NCBI GenBank assembly: GCA_021604565.1
Contig: BQJF01000009.1
Span: 1 to 64,000 of the forward strand
Direction: 5' to 3'
DNA from: Minwuia thermotolerans
GTDB lineage: Bacteria; Pseudomonadota; Alphaproteobacteria; Minwuiales; Minwuiaceae
Length of the DNA: 64,000 bases
In this document: piece by piece, positions 9,405 to 17,891 of the stretch
Layout: every line of letters starts with the position of its first letter
Numbering within the stretch: position 1 is the first letter of the stretch
Notes under the pieces: generated by a model
Database searches by the model: none
Told to the model about the DNA's origin: nothing
Seen by the model: only the letters and a program-made list of their open reading frames with translations
Made by a program: the position numbers and the translations under genes

Positions 9405-9724
9405 CAGGCCGCGTCTTTCAGGCGCTGCCGCTCCTCCAGGTAATAGTAGAGCGGCAGTCCACAGGAAATGCCGACCAGCAGCAGCCCGACGATGGCGAGG
9501 CCATAGTAGGGTACGTGCCTGCGCCGTTCCCGCACCAGCATGTAGATCAGGAAGCAGACGCCGGTGATAATCAGATCCGCTGTGAAGAAGCGATCAGCCA
9601 GCGTCATGGAATTCTGCACGAACAGCAGCGGAATGTTGAAATCGTGCTCGATCGCCCACGGCACGAAAAACGCGTAGGGAACGACGGTGCCGACCAGCGT
9701 CATGAACAACCAGAATCGAGCCAT
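9404..9724 (-). CDS. DUF2834 family membrane protein
   Basis: A 106-residue inner-membrane protein with three predicted helices (FWLFMTLVGTVVPYAFFVP, LIITGVCFLIYMLV, GLAIVGLLLVGISCGLPLY). The N-terminal VVPYAFF and the C-terminal SCGLPLYYYLEER patterns match the DUF2834 family as I remember it. I prefer the ATG at 9724 (MARFWLF) to a GTG five codons upstream. It lies 22 bases downstream of the DUF1194 gene and overlaps the VOC gene by one base. The function of the family is unknown. Confidence 0.8.
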   Translation of the reverse strand: MARFWLFMTLVGTVVPYAFFVPWAIEHDFNIPLLFVQNSMTLADRFFTADLIITGVCFLIYMLVRERRRHVPYYGLAIVGLLLVGISCGLPLYYYLEERQRLKDAA

Positions 9725-9746
9725 AACAGTCTTTCGCACAGAAAAG

Positions 9747-10466
9747 TTAATCAGGCTCTAACACGGACACCAGTGAATCGCTCCTGATTTCTCGCAACAG
9801 TTTCCGCAACATGGCCGAGGGAAAGGATTCGTAGTCTACTGCTACCTCAGTGAAAGCATTGCTGCCGCCGATCACTCGGTTTCGATAGTAATTCTCAATA
9901 TCCTCTTCCCGGCTGAGGACCGGCAGGCCGTTGATCGTGATGCCTGCCATGACCGCGGCGTCGCGTTCGGCGGTGACATCCGGCAGGTGCGTGTTGCTGC
10001 CATCGCCGGATATGTCGATGACTCGCCGACCGGCAGGAAACGGCAGGGCCTGGAACTGTCCGGCACTGAAGCGGATGGCAGACCCGATCGCCGTGCCGCC
10101 GTCGGCGAACAGGCGTGGTGTTTCGCTGATCATGTCTGCCAGCCGGTTGGCAGATGCGGCATCCGACACACGGGTCCAGGGGATGGCCAGCCAGGTCTGG
10201 TGCGGGCTGGACCACTCGACCAGGGCGACGGCAATGGCCCCGACAGCGCCATTGCGGATGGCCTGAATGACTCTTGGGTGGCGCAGCGAGGCAGCAATGC
10301 CGTCCAGTTGCAGGCCGAATTCCTCCCGATTCACGGATGTCGAGGCATCGACCGCCAGGACGATTGCAACATCGACCGATGCCTGTGCGTTTGTCCGTCC
10401 GGTCATGACGGCCAGCAGAATGAGGATGCCGGCGAGGGCGGAGAGCAGTATGCGCGTGGCCGTCAT
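9747..10466 (-). CDS. Secreted DUF1194 (VWA-like) protein, copy 1
   Basis: A 239-residue exported protein: signal peptide MTATRILLSALAGILILLAVMT then NAQA and a von Willebrand A-like domain. The metal-ion-dependent adhesion site is visible: DASTS (DxSxS) near residue 41, a threonine in DGGTAIGSA, and an aspartate in DISGDGSN. The second motif set (GITINGLPVL, NYYRNRVIGG, FAI/V..F..A...KL.REI) is typical of DUF1194. Its ATG overlaps the TGA of the MFS gene (ATGA), so the two are coupled. A paralogue lies at 50048-50794. The role is unknown; the fold suggests periplasmic protein-protein or protein-ligand binding. Confidence 0.88.
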   Translation of the reverse strand: MTATRILLSALAGILILLAVMTGRTNAQASVDVAIVLAVDASTSVNREEFGLQLDGIAASLRHPRVIQAIRNGAVGAIAVALVEWSSPHQTWLAIPWTRVSDAASANRLADMISETPRLFADGGTAIGSAIRFSAGQFQALPFPAGRRVIDISGDGSNTHLPDVTAERDAAVMAGITINGLPVLSREEDIENYYRNRVIGGSNAFTEVAVDYESFPSAMLRKLLREIRSDSLVSVLEPD

Positions 10467-11683
10467 CGTGCCGTGGTTTCTGTCTGCATGCGGTGTTCCA
10501 CCGTGCGCAACGTGAAGGCCAGCAGCGTCCCCGTCAGCCCTGCCGCCAGCACCAGCCAGCGCGCCGCACCGAAATCTCCGCCAGCCTGAACGGCCAGCCA
10601 GGCGACAGCGGGCGGTCCGAGCAGGGAGCCGAGGTTGGTGCACTGCACGATGACGCCGTTGGTGGTGCCGATGTTGCTCGCGCCCGGGCTGTGCATCGGC
10701 GCCCCGGCCAGCACGGCACCGGGGATCAGGCCGCCGATGGCAGAGAACAGCGCTGCCAGCAGCAGCCGGAGGGTGGGGGAGAGCGTCGGGTCGTAGATGC
10801 CGAAGGCCAGCACGGACAGGGTCAGGGAGCAGGCGACGACGATCTTCCAGCGGGCCAGCCCGAAGTTCAACAGGGGGCCGGAGCCGAGACAGCCCGCCAT
10901 GTTGGCCCCCACCACCAGCGCGACACCCAGTCCCGCGTCGGCGGTCGACAGTCCGGCCTGTTCCATGATCGTGGGCATCCAGGTCAGCACCCCGAACCAT
11001 TGCGTCGTGTAGCTCATGAAGATCAGGCCCAGCAGCCAGGGTCCGGGGCGGCTGGCGACGGCGCGCAGGCCACTCAATGACCGGGCTTGTCGGGGGCGTC
11101 CGCCGATGCCACGGGTGGCCGTCAGGAAAAGCATCAGGAACAGGGCGACCAGCACGCCGTTCAGCCACCAGATCAGCCGCCAGTCCTCCTGACTTGCCAG
11201 CAGGGGTGCCGCCGCCATCATCACGCAGAATCCGGCGGGCATGTAGATGCTCCATGCGCTCAAGGCGCTGCGCTGGTCCTTCTGCGCCACCAGTTCGGAG
11301 AGCAGGCCGGGTACGGCCGTGACGATGCTGACAAAGCCGACAGCCTCCAGTATCCGGGACGCGTACATGACCGATGCGCTGTCCGCCAGGGCGCCCATCA
11401 GGTTACCGGCGATGATGCCGAGAAGGCCCAGGGTAACCGCGCGCCTGCGGCCGATCTGGTCGGCGAAGACACCTGCAATGATGCCGATGGCGACGGCCAG
11501 ACCGTTGATGATCGACATGTAGAACCCGGCACCGACCAGGTCGATGCCCAGCGTATCCCGGATCCCGCTGATCATCGGCGGTGCCTTGCCGACCTGCATG
11601 CCACAGACGATCCCGGCCCCGATGGCGACCCAGGCAATGCCCCAGCGTGTCTTCGCGGATGTGTCGGTCGTTGGCTCGCCCAT
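10463..11683 (-). CDS. MFS transporter
   Basis: An inner-membrane transporter of about 406 residues with 12 predicted helices. The MFS loop 2-3 signature is FADQIGRRRAVTLG, near residue 75 of the chosen form. The N terminus of the open frame is uncertain: ATG codons at 11683 (MGEPTTDTSAKTRW) and 11695 are both possible and neither has a strong ribosome-binding site. I use 11683. The substrate cannot be told from sequence. It is the first gene of the minus-strand operon MFS-DUF1194-DUF2834-VOC and is divergent from the MATE gene across about 250 bases. Confidence 0.9.
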   Translation of the reverse strand: MGEPTTDTSAKTRWGIAWVAIGAGIVCGMQVGKAPPMISGIRDTLGIDLVGAGFYMSIINGLAVAIGIIAGVFADQIGRRRAVTLGLLGIIAGNLMGALADSASVMYASRILEAVGFVSIVTAVPGLLSELVAQKDQRSALSAWSIYMPAGFCVMMAAAPLLASQEDWRLIWWLNGVLVALFLMLFLTATRGIGGRPRQARSLSGLRAVASRPGPWLLGLIFMSYTTQWFGVLTWMPTIMEQAGLSTADAGLGVALVVGANMAGCLGSGPLLNFGLARWKIVVACSLTLSVLAFGIYDPTLSPTLRLLLAALFSAIGGLIPGAVLAGAPMHSPGASNIGTTNGVIVQCTNLGSLLGPPAVAWLAVQAGGDFGAARWLVLAAGLTGTLLAFTLRTVEHRMQTETTAR

Positions 11684-11933
11684 GCGGCGCAGCATAGAGA
11701 CGAATTCCGACCGGCGTCCCGCGCATTTTCGCTGCCACACCATCGACGAGATTGACACTTCCGGCGGCTGTCGCTATCAGGCTGCCAGGTCGCAACCGCC
11801 TGCCGCCCGCAGACATTCGTGTCCCGGTGAAGTGTTGCTGGTCGTGTTTCCTGTCATCCTTCACATGCGTCGTGCGGATGGTAATGCGGGTCCCATTCTC
11901 CTTGTACGAATCATGAGTGAGGAGGCATCGGGC

Positions 11934-13331
11934 ATGACCGGTTCCCGAACGAATGCGTTTCTTGTCGGCTCCCTGTGGGCCATCTACGTCCGGACGGCGT
12001 TGCCGATCATCATGGTGATGGGCATGAACGGTCTGCTGGCCGTGGTCGATGCCCTGTTCCTGGGCCATTTCGTCGGGCCGGAGGCCCTTGCGGCGGTGAC
12101 GCTGATGTTCCCGCTCTACATGCTGGTGGTGGCGCTTGCGACACTCGTCTCCAGCGGGATGTCCAGCATTCTCGCGCGGCACCTGGGCGGACAGCAGTTC
12201 GCAGAGGCGCGGCAGGTCTTTGCCGGTGCACACGGGCTGGCACTGGCGGTCAGCGCGGTTCTGGTGGTGCTGTTCCTGCTGTTCGGACCGACGGTCACGG
12301 CACTCGCGTCGGGCGGCGATGCGAACCTGGCCAGCATGGGGCTGACCTACCTGCGGATCACGGTTCTGACGTCACCGCTGATCTTCGTGCTTTCCGTCAA
12401 CTCCGACGCCCTGCGCAACGAAGGTCGGGTCGGGTTCATGGCGTCGATGAGCCTGCTGGTGTCCCTGGCCAACATTGGCTTCAATTACATCCTGATTGCT
12501 CAACTGGGTCTTGGTGTTGCCGGTTCGGCGCTTGGTACGGCTCTGGCTCAGGCGCTGGCATTCGCCATCATCCTGACGTTCCGGGTGAGGGGAGAAACCG
12601 AACTCCGCCCCGCAGCCCTCACCGGCAGGGCCCTTGGTGCGCGCTGGAGCCACATCATGGCGCTGGGCGCACCGCAGAGCCTGGGCTTCGTCGGGCTGGC
12701 GCTGAGTTCCGCAGCAGTCATGCTGATGCTTCAGGTCATCAACAGCGCGAACTACGCGGATACCGTCTCGGCCTACGGGATCATCACGCGGGTCATGACC
12801 TTTGCCTATCTGCCCCTGCTTGGGCTGTCATATGCGATGCAGACAGTTACCGGGAACAATCACGGCGCCGGTATGTTCGACCGCTCCAACAGCAGCCTGC
12901 GCATCGGGATCGTCACGGCATTCGTGTACTGCGGTGTGCTGCAGATCCTTATGATGACGGCTGCAGGACCGATCGGTGGACTGTTTGTCAGTGACCGCCT
13001 CGTCATCGCGGAGGTGGCGCGCATCCTGCCCATCGTCGTGCTGGCCTATTGTGTGGCGGGGCCTCTGATGATGATTGCCAGCCACTTCCAGGCCATAGGT
13101 GACGCCAGGCGCGCCGCCTTGCTCAGCCTGTCGCGGCCTTACCTGCTCGGCATTCCCCTGACGCTGGCCTTGCCATTGCTGCTGGGGGAGCCGGGGATCT
13201 GGCAGGCCGGGCCGCTGGGGGAGGGGATGTGGCTGCTGCTCACGGCTCTGGTGCTGTTCTTTGCCAGCAGGCAGGGGGTTCGCCGGTGGGGGCTGTTCGA
13301 ACGGCCCGGCGCGATCAGCGTGACGCCCTGA
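11934..13331 (+). CDS. MATE family multidrug efflux transporter
   Basis: Cation-coupled exporter of 465 residues with twelve hydrophobic segments in two pseudo-symmetric halves. Family features are the N-terminal LPIIMVMGMNGLLAVVDALFLGHFVGPEALAAV and the IAQLGLGVAGSALGTALAQ segment of helix 5-6. The ATG at 11934 (MTGSRTNAF) has GAGGAGG about 10 bases upstream; an ATG seven codons earlier sits before that Shine-Dalgarno sequence and is less likely. The gene stands alone, with tRNA-Cys on the other strand 76 bases downstream. Confidence 0.92.
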   Translation: MTGSRTNAFLVGSLWAIYVRTALPIIMVMGMNGLLAVVDALFLGHFVGPEALAAVTLMFPLYMLVVALATLVSSGMSSILARHLGGQQFAEARQVFAGAHGLALAVSAVLVVLFLLFGPTVTALASGGDANLASMGLTYLRITVLTSPLIFVLSVNSDALRNEGRVGFMASMSLLVSLANIGFNYILIAQLGLGVAGSALGTALAQALAFAIILTFRVRGETELRPAALTGRALGARWSHIMALGAPQSLGFVGLALSSAAVMLMLQVINSANYADTVSAYGIITRVMTFAYLPLLGLSYAMQTVTGNNHGAGMFDRSNSSLRIGIVTAFVYCGVLQILMMTAAGPIGGLFVSDRLVIAEVARILPIVVLAYCVAGPLMMIASHFQAIGDARRAALLSLSRPYLLGIPLTLALPLLLGEPGIWQAGPLGEGMWLLLTALVLFFASRQGVRRWGLFERPGAISVTP

Positions 13332-13406
13332 CAGGTGCAGGAGGCGGATCGGCAGGCCGGTCAGGCGCGCGGGACGTGACTGAAGGTGAAGGCCTGCCGG
13401 TTCGGC

Positions 13407-13480
13407 TGGAGGCGCGGGCCGGAATCGAACCGGCGTACACGGATTTGCAGTCCGCTGCGTAACCACTCCGCCACCGCGCC
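13407..13480 (-). tRNA. tRNA-Cys (GCA)
   Basis: On the minus strand the sequence folds as a tRNA: acceptor stem GGCGCGG/CCGCGCC, D arm with GAGTGGTTACGCAGC, anticodon loop CTGCAAA with anticodon GCA, T arm GCCGG-TTCGATT-CCGGC. It has discriminator base U, as expected for Cys, and an encoded CCA end. It is 74 nt with CCA and stands alone between the MATE gene and pcm. Confidence 0.96.
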
Positions 13481-13632
13481 GAAGCCGACAGGGCATCGGT
13501 GTATATGCGGGGCACGCCCCTGCGGTCAAGCGGCATGGCCAAACGCCGATCCGCCGCATTGCGTGGCGCAGGTGCGGGAACTATAAGCAGGAGGCTCAAG
13601 GTGCACTCAACGTTGCGGGAGAGACGGCGAAA

Positions 13633-14283
13633 ATGGACTTCCAGGCTGCACGCAAGGCCATGGTGGATAGCCAGTTGCGACCGAACCGGCTGACCGATGA
13701 TCGCATTGCCGATGCGATGCTCACCCTCCCGCGCGAGAAATTCCTGCCGAAGTCATTGGCAGGCGTCGCCTATGTCGATGAGGACATTCATCTCGGCAAC
13801 GGGCGCTATGTGATGGAACCGATGGTCCTGGCGCGCATGCTGCAGGTCGCGGGAATTGGCCCGTCGGACACGGTGCTGCATGTTGGCTGTGCCACCGGAT
13901 ACGCCAGCGCCGTTATGGCGACGCTGGCCGGGACGGTGGTTGCGCTGGAATCCGATTCCGAGCTCGCGGCCACGGCGACCGAGCTTCTGGCCGAACTGCA
14001 GATTGCCAATGCGGCGGTGGTCGAGGGTGATCTGGCAAAGGGACTTGCGGACCAGGGGCCCTATGACCTGGTCCTGATCGAGGGGGCTGTCTCCAGCGTG
14101 CCTCAGGCCCTGGTCGATCAGATCGCGGACGGCGGGCAGTTGCTGGCCATCGTTCGCGGCAACGGCGTCGGGGTGGTCACGCTCTATCACCGGCAGAACG
14201 GGGTGGTTGGTCATGGGGCGCTGTTCGATGCCGCGACGCCGGTATTGCCGGGGTTCGAGGCGCGCAAGGCCTTCGTGTTTTGA
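13633..14283 (+). CDS. pcm: Protein-L-isoaspartate O-methyltransferase family protein
   Basis: SAM-dependent methyltransferase of the PCMT family (216 aa), thought to act on damaged aspartyl residues. Visible features: MVDSQLRPNRLTDDRIADAM and LPREKFLP at the N terminus, motif I VLHVGCATGYASAVMA (about residues 78-93), and FDLVLIEGAV-like post-motif. Motif I has GCATGY where classical PCMT has GTGSGY, which is usual in this alphaproteobacterial branch, so isoaspartate specificity is not certain. It overlaps the rhodanese gene by 4 bases and is part of the conserved pcm-tolC-popZ neighbourhood. Confidence 0.88.
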   Translation: MDFQAARKAMVDSQLRPNRLTDDRIADAMLTLPREKFLPKSLAGVAYVDEDIHLGNGRYVMEPMVLARMLQVAGIGPSDTVLHVGCATGYASAVMATLAGTVVALESDSELAATATELLAELQIANAAVVEGDLAKGLADQGPYDLVLIEGAVSSVPQALVDQIADGGQLLAIVRGNGVGVVTLYHRQNGVVGHGALFDAATPVLPGFEARKAFVF

Positions 14284-14615
14284 GTTCTGGGACCGACCTG
14301 CCGCTGGAGATCACACCCTCCGAAGCGCGGGCGCTGGTGACGGATTCCAATGCCGTGATCGTCGATGTGCGTGAAAAGTGGGAATGGGACGTTTGCAGGA
14401 TCGCGGGCGCTCACCATATCCCCTTGCGTGACCTGCCCCAGAGGCGGGACGAAGTACCTGCGGACCGACCGGTGATCTTCAACTGCCACCACGGCATGCG
14501 CAGTATGCAGGCAGTGTCGTGGTTTCGGCAGCAGGGTTATGACAACGTGACGAACCTTCATGGAGGCATCGACCTATGGTCGCAGGAAATCGACAGTTCG
14601 GTCGCACGCTATTGA
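14280..14615 (+). CDS. Rhodanese-like domain protein
   Basis: A single-domain rhodanese of 111 residues, cytosolic. The active-site cysteine is C69 in FNCHHGMRS; the upstream IVDVREKWEW and the HIPLRDLPQR (GAxxIPL) segments are typical of the family. It probably moves sulfane sulfur; the partner is unknown. It starts with TTG in a TTGA overlap with the pcm stop, and its 3' end overlaps the start of tolC by 40 bases. The insertion of a rhodanese gene between pcm and tolC recurs in alphaproteobacteria. Confidence 0.9.
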   Translation: MSSGTDLPLEITPSEARALVTDSNAVIVDVREKWEWDVCRIAGAHHIPLRDLPQRRDEVPADRPVIFNCHHGMRSMQAVSWFRQQGYDNVTNLHGGIDLWSQEIDSSVARY

Positions 14616-15985
14616 CCGGTTCGGCGTTCGCAGCGCTGGCCTCCGGGCTGACCGCCATGGCGGTGCTGATCGCGGTTCCGGCCCAGGCCGAGACCCTGCG
14701 CGATGCCCTCAATGCCGCGTACACGACCAATCCGACCCTGCGGGCGGAACGGGCGAACCTGCGCGCCAATGACGAGAATGTCTCCCAGGCCGTGGCGGGC
14801 TGGCATCCGACTGTCGTCGCAACCAGTGACCTCGGGGTGCAGCTTACCGACCAGGATATCGCCGGGGTCAATCGTTCCGATGGCACGATCCCGATCAATG
14901 CCAACATCCAGGTGACCCAGCCGATCTATCAGGGCGGGCGCGTCGATGCGCAGATCGGTTCGGCCGAGGCGCTGGTCCGTGCCGGTCGTCAGAACCTGCG
15001 GGGAACGGAACAGGATGTACTGCTGGATGTGGTCACGGCCTTTCTGGACGTGCTGCAGAACCAGGCCGTCGTGCGCCTGAACCTGAACAACGAGGAACGA
15101 CTTCGCCGTCAGCTTGAGGCCGCGCAGGACCGTTTCAGCGTCGGCGAGATCACGCGAACGGACGTAGCGCAGGCGCAGGCGCGTCTTGCCCGTGCTGCGG
15201 CTGACCGGGCGCAGTCGGAGGGGAACCTGATTGCCGCGCAGGCCAACTACGCGCGCATCGTCGGTAATCAGCCGGGACAACTGGAGCCGCCGCCGCCGCT
15301 GCCCGCACTTCCAGAGGACGAGGCCGCCGCGCTGACGACCGCCTTCGCCAACAATCCCGATCTGCTGGCATCGAACGAGGTGGCGCGCTCGGCAAGATTC
15401 GATATCGATACGGCTGAAGGGCAGCTTAATCCCAGCCTCGATTTCGAGACCACGGGTATCCATGCCCGCGACAATAACCAGAGCGGCAACGTCACCAGCC
15501 AGGTGACCTTCCAGGTGGTCGCGACCGTACCACTGTACCAGACCGGCGCGTCCTACAGCGCCGTGCGCCAGCAGCGTCAGGTCGAAAGCCAGCGTCGCCT
15601 GGAGGTCGAGGAAACCCGTCGTGTCGTCGAACAGGGCGTGACGCAGGCCTGGGAAGCCCTGACTACGGCACAGGCCCGCATCCAGGCCGGTCGAGAGGAA
15701 GTTCATGCCAACGAAATCGCGCTGGAAGGCGTGATTCAGGAGGCCCAGGTCGGGTCCCGCACCACGCTGGACGTGCTGGATGCGGAGCAGGAACTGCTGG
15801 ATTCCCAGGTTGCACTGGTTCAGGCCGAACGGGACGAGTATGTGGCCGCGTTCCAGCTTCTGGACGCGGTCGGTCAGCTGGATGCAAGTTCGCTGAGCCT
15901 CGAGGTTGATGTCTACAATCCGTCCGTGAATTATCGGGCGGTGAGGGAGCGCTGGTTCGGTTTCGATGCGCCGGGGCTGAAATAG
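14576..15985 (+). CDS. tolC: TolC family outer-membrane channel protein
   Basis: Outer-membrane duct for type I secretion and RND efflux. The 469-residue product has a signal peptide (cleavage near VPAQA-ET, residue 38) and the two TolC repeats: ETLRDALNAAYTTNPTLR, QPIYQGGRVDAQIG, RFSVGEITRTDVAQAQARLA, then the second copy with VPLYQTGASYSAVRQQ and VGSRTTLDVLDAEQELL. It has a GGAGG about 10 bases before the ATG, which supports this start even though it lies inside the 3' end of the rhodanese gene. The partner inner-membrane pump is not in the window. Confidence 0.95.
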   Translation: MVAGNRQFGRTLLTGSAFAALASGLTAMAVLIAVPAQAETLRDALNAAYTTNPTLRAERANLRANDENVSQAVAGWHPTVVATSDLGVQLTDQDIAGVNRSDGTIPINANIQVTQPIYQGGRVDAQIGSAEALVRAGRQNLRGTEQDVLLDVVTAFLDVLQNQAVVRLNLNNEERLRRQLEAAQDRFSVGEITRTDVAQAQARLARAAADRAQSEGNLIAAQANYARIVGNQPGQLEPPPPLPALPEDEAAALTTAFANNPDLLASNEVARSARFDIDTAEGQLNPSLDFETTGIHARDNNQSGNVTSQVTFQVVATVPLYQTGASYSAVRQQRQVESQRRLEVEETRRVVEQGVTQAWEALTTAQARIQAGREEVHANEIALEGVIQEAQVGSRTTLDVLDAEQELLDSQVALVQAERDEYVAAFQLLDAVGQLDASSLSLEVDVYNPSVNYRAVRERWFGFDAPGLK

Positions 15986-16182
15986 ATCGTTCGACCAGAT
16001 GATGGCCGGGGCCGCAATCAACCAGTGGAACGACCAGTCAATTTCCTGCCGCAGACGCGCCGGGTATTGCCGGTCTGTTAACCAAGTCTTAGCGTCGTCC
16101 CTCTACATTCCGGTTCTGGAGTAGGTCGTCGCAAGCGGCCTCGACCAGCTTGGAGCCGCAGAAAGCGGGGAACGGAACAGTC

Positions 16183-16821
16183 ATGAGCGATGCCACGGCA
16201 CAGAGCGAACCGACAATGGAGGAAATTCTCGCCTCCATTCGCCGTATCATTTCGGAAGATGATGATGCCCCGGAGGGTGCTGCGGACAATGATGCCGAGC
16301 CGGAGGCACCCGCTGAGCCGACGGTTGATGACATCCTGGCCGTGGATGACGAACCGGAACCTGAACCCGAGCCGGAACCTGAGCCCGAGCCTGAGCCGGA
16401 ACCCGAGCCGGAACCGGAGCCGGAGCGCCCGACAGCCGATGTATTCGAACTGACGCAGGTGCTGCGCGACGACGGAACCGTCGAGGATCTGGACGACGAC
16501 CTGTACATGGACGACGAGCCTGAACCGGAACCGGAACCGGTTGTTTCGCCGCGCCAGTATGCGGCATCCGATTCGGGGCTGCTGGCCGACAAGGTCGCTG
16601 CGGATGCAGCAGCCTCGTTCGCCGGACTGGCAAGCGCTCTCTCCGCTCAGCGTGACATTGCCGTGCCGACCCATCGCACGCTGGAAGACATTACCAAGGA
16701 ATTGCTCCGCCCCATGCTGAAGCAGTGGCTGGACCAGAACCTGCCGACTGTCGTTCAGCGGATCGTGGAACGCGAGATCGCCAAGCTGTCCGCGCCCGTG
16801 GACGAGCCCAGGAAGCGCTGA
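16183..16821 (+). CDS. popZ: PopZ-like polar organising protein (DUF2497)
   Basis: A 212-residue protein with the three-part PopZ design. It has an N-terminal helix (EPTMEEILASIRRIISEDD, residues 9-27), a long acidic proline-rich linker dominated by Glu-Pro repeats, and a C-terminal oligomerisation region (SGLLADKVAADAAASFAGLA, then TLEDITKELLRPMLKQWLD and LPTVVQRIVEREIAKL). In Caulobacter PopZ forms the polar matrix that binds ParB and cell-cycle kinases. Location next to tolC and pcm is the usual alphaproteobacterial setting, although valS, often next, is absent here. The start at 16183 (MSDATAQSEPTMEE) is preferred to an ATG 11 codons upstream. Confidence 0.93.
   Translation: MSDATAQSEPTMEEILASIRRIISEDDDAPEGAADNDAEPEAPAEPTVDDILAVDDEPEPEPEPEPEPEPEPEPEPEPEPERPTADVFELTQVLRDDGTVEDLDDDLYMDDEPEPEPEPVVSPRQYAASDSGLLADKVAADAAASFAGLASALSAQRDIAVPTHRTLEDITKELLRPMLKQWLDQNLPTVVQRIVEREIAKLSAPVDEPRKR
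16351..16423 (+). repeat. Short tandem repeat encoding Glu-Pro dipeptides in popZ
   Basis: About twelve consecutive six-base units of the form GA(A/G)CC(G/T/C) encode an uninterrupted Glu-Pro run; a second run of four dipeptides lies at 16516-16539. The units are near-identical with third-position variation, so the tract could change length by slippage in steps of two residues without breaking the frame. Linker length in PopZ is known to affect condensate behaviour. Confidence 0.9.
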
Positions 16822-16928
16822 TCAATCCGCTGCTGAGGCTGACTTGCGCGTGGATGAGCATTTTTCGCGTGTCCTGAGTTGCTGCTGACCTATCCTTCGC
16901 CCCGGCATGCGAACTGGCGGAGGTGAAG

Positions 16929-17825
16929 ATGAATCGGACACTCAGGATGTGGCAGGTGGATGCATTCACCGATGTGCCCTATCGCGGCAATCCATGTGCC
17001 GTTTTCTTTGATGGCGGCGACCTGTCCGATGCGCGGATGCAGCAGATCGCGCAGGAGATGAATCTCTCGGAAACCGTTTTCCTGTGCCCGGCGACAACGG
17101 TCGAGGCGGACTATCGTGCCCGCATCTTCACGCCACGCAGTGAGTTGCCCTTTGCCGGACACCCGACCATCTCCGCTGCCTTCTGTGTCTGGAGCAGCAT
17201 GCGGGATGCAGGCTTCGGTCCCTTGCCGACCTTGCTGCGACAGGAATGTGGCGCGGGGATCGTTCCGGTGGAGATTGCCACCCAGGACGGAACGCCGGTC
17301 TTCACCATGACTCAGATGCAACCTGCATTCCGCTCGTTCGATATCGGCAAGGCGGACGTCGCGGCGATGCTGGGATGCGATACCGGTGACCTGCTTGACC
17401 CGGCGCTGGATGCTGCCAGCACCGGCATCTGGTGGATGTTCGCACGTTGCCGGTCGCCGGAGGTCGTGGCTGCACTTTCTCCCGACATGACGGCTATCAG
17501 TGAATTGTCCAGGGAGACCGGAATCACCGGGCTGGCCGCCTGGTCTGTTGGTGCGACCCAGGATGGGGTCGATGTGAAGCTGCGCGGCTTCGCCCCGGCG
17601 GAGGGAGTGCCGGAAGATCCGGTCACGGGATCGGCCAACGGTTGCCTGGCGGCCCTGATTGCCCGCGACGGCATTCTCGGCGCCGCGCCTGTCAGCTATG
17701 TGGCGGAGCAGGGTGTCGAGATGGGACGCGCGGGCAGGATCTTCGTCAACTGCGACGCGGCGGGTGCAGCGCCTCGGGTCGGAGGCGGGGTTGTGCGGGT
17801 GATGACAGGTGACCTGGTCATCTGA
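16929..17825 (+). CDS. PhzF family isomerase-like protein
   Basis: A 298-residue protein with the two-half diaminopimelate-epimerase fold of PhzF/YddE proteins. The N terminus MWQVDAFTDVPYRGNPCAVFF, the catalytic glutamate in NLSETVFL, the ELPFAGHPT loop and PEDPVTGSANGCLAALI in the second half are all diagnostic. The reaction of this homologue is unknown; phenazine genes are absent. The ATG at 16929 follows GGCGGAGGTGAAG; a GTG two codons earlier would overlap the Shine-Dalgarno sequence and is rejected. It lies alone between popZ and the Sel1 gene. Confidence 0.92.
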   Translation: MNRTLRMWQVDAFTDVPYRGNPCAVFFDGGDLSDARMQQIAQEMNLSETVFLCPATTVEADYRARIFTPRSELPFAGHPTISAAFCVWSSMRDAGFGPLPTLLRQECGAGIVPVEIATQDGTPVFTMTQMQPAFRSFDIGKADVAAMLGCDTGDLLDPALDAASTGIWWMFARCRSPEVVAALSPDMTAISELSRETGITGLAAWSVGATQDGVDVKLRGFAPAEGVPEDPVTGSANGCLAALIARDGILGAAPVSYVAEQGVEMGRAGRIFVNCDAAGAAPRVGGGVVRVMTGDLVI

Positions 17826-17891
17826 ACTGACGCTGTATGCCGTGATGTCGTTTGACTTGGGCGACGGCGCGCAATCGGCTAGATTCCGGCG

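Noticed and set aside
10467..11255. N-terminal extension of the DUF1194 copy 1 frame
   Set aside because: It reads the MFS gene in another frame; the signal peptide starts at 10466.
14609..16021. 470-codon minus-strand frame antisense to tolC
   Set aside because: No recognisable features, and the tolC repeats on the plus strand are beyond doubt.
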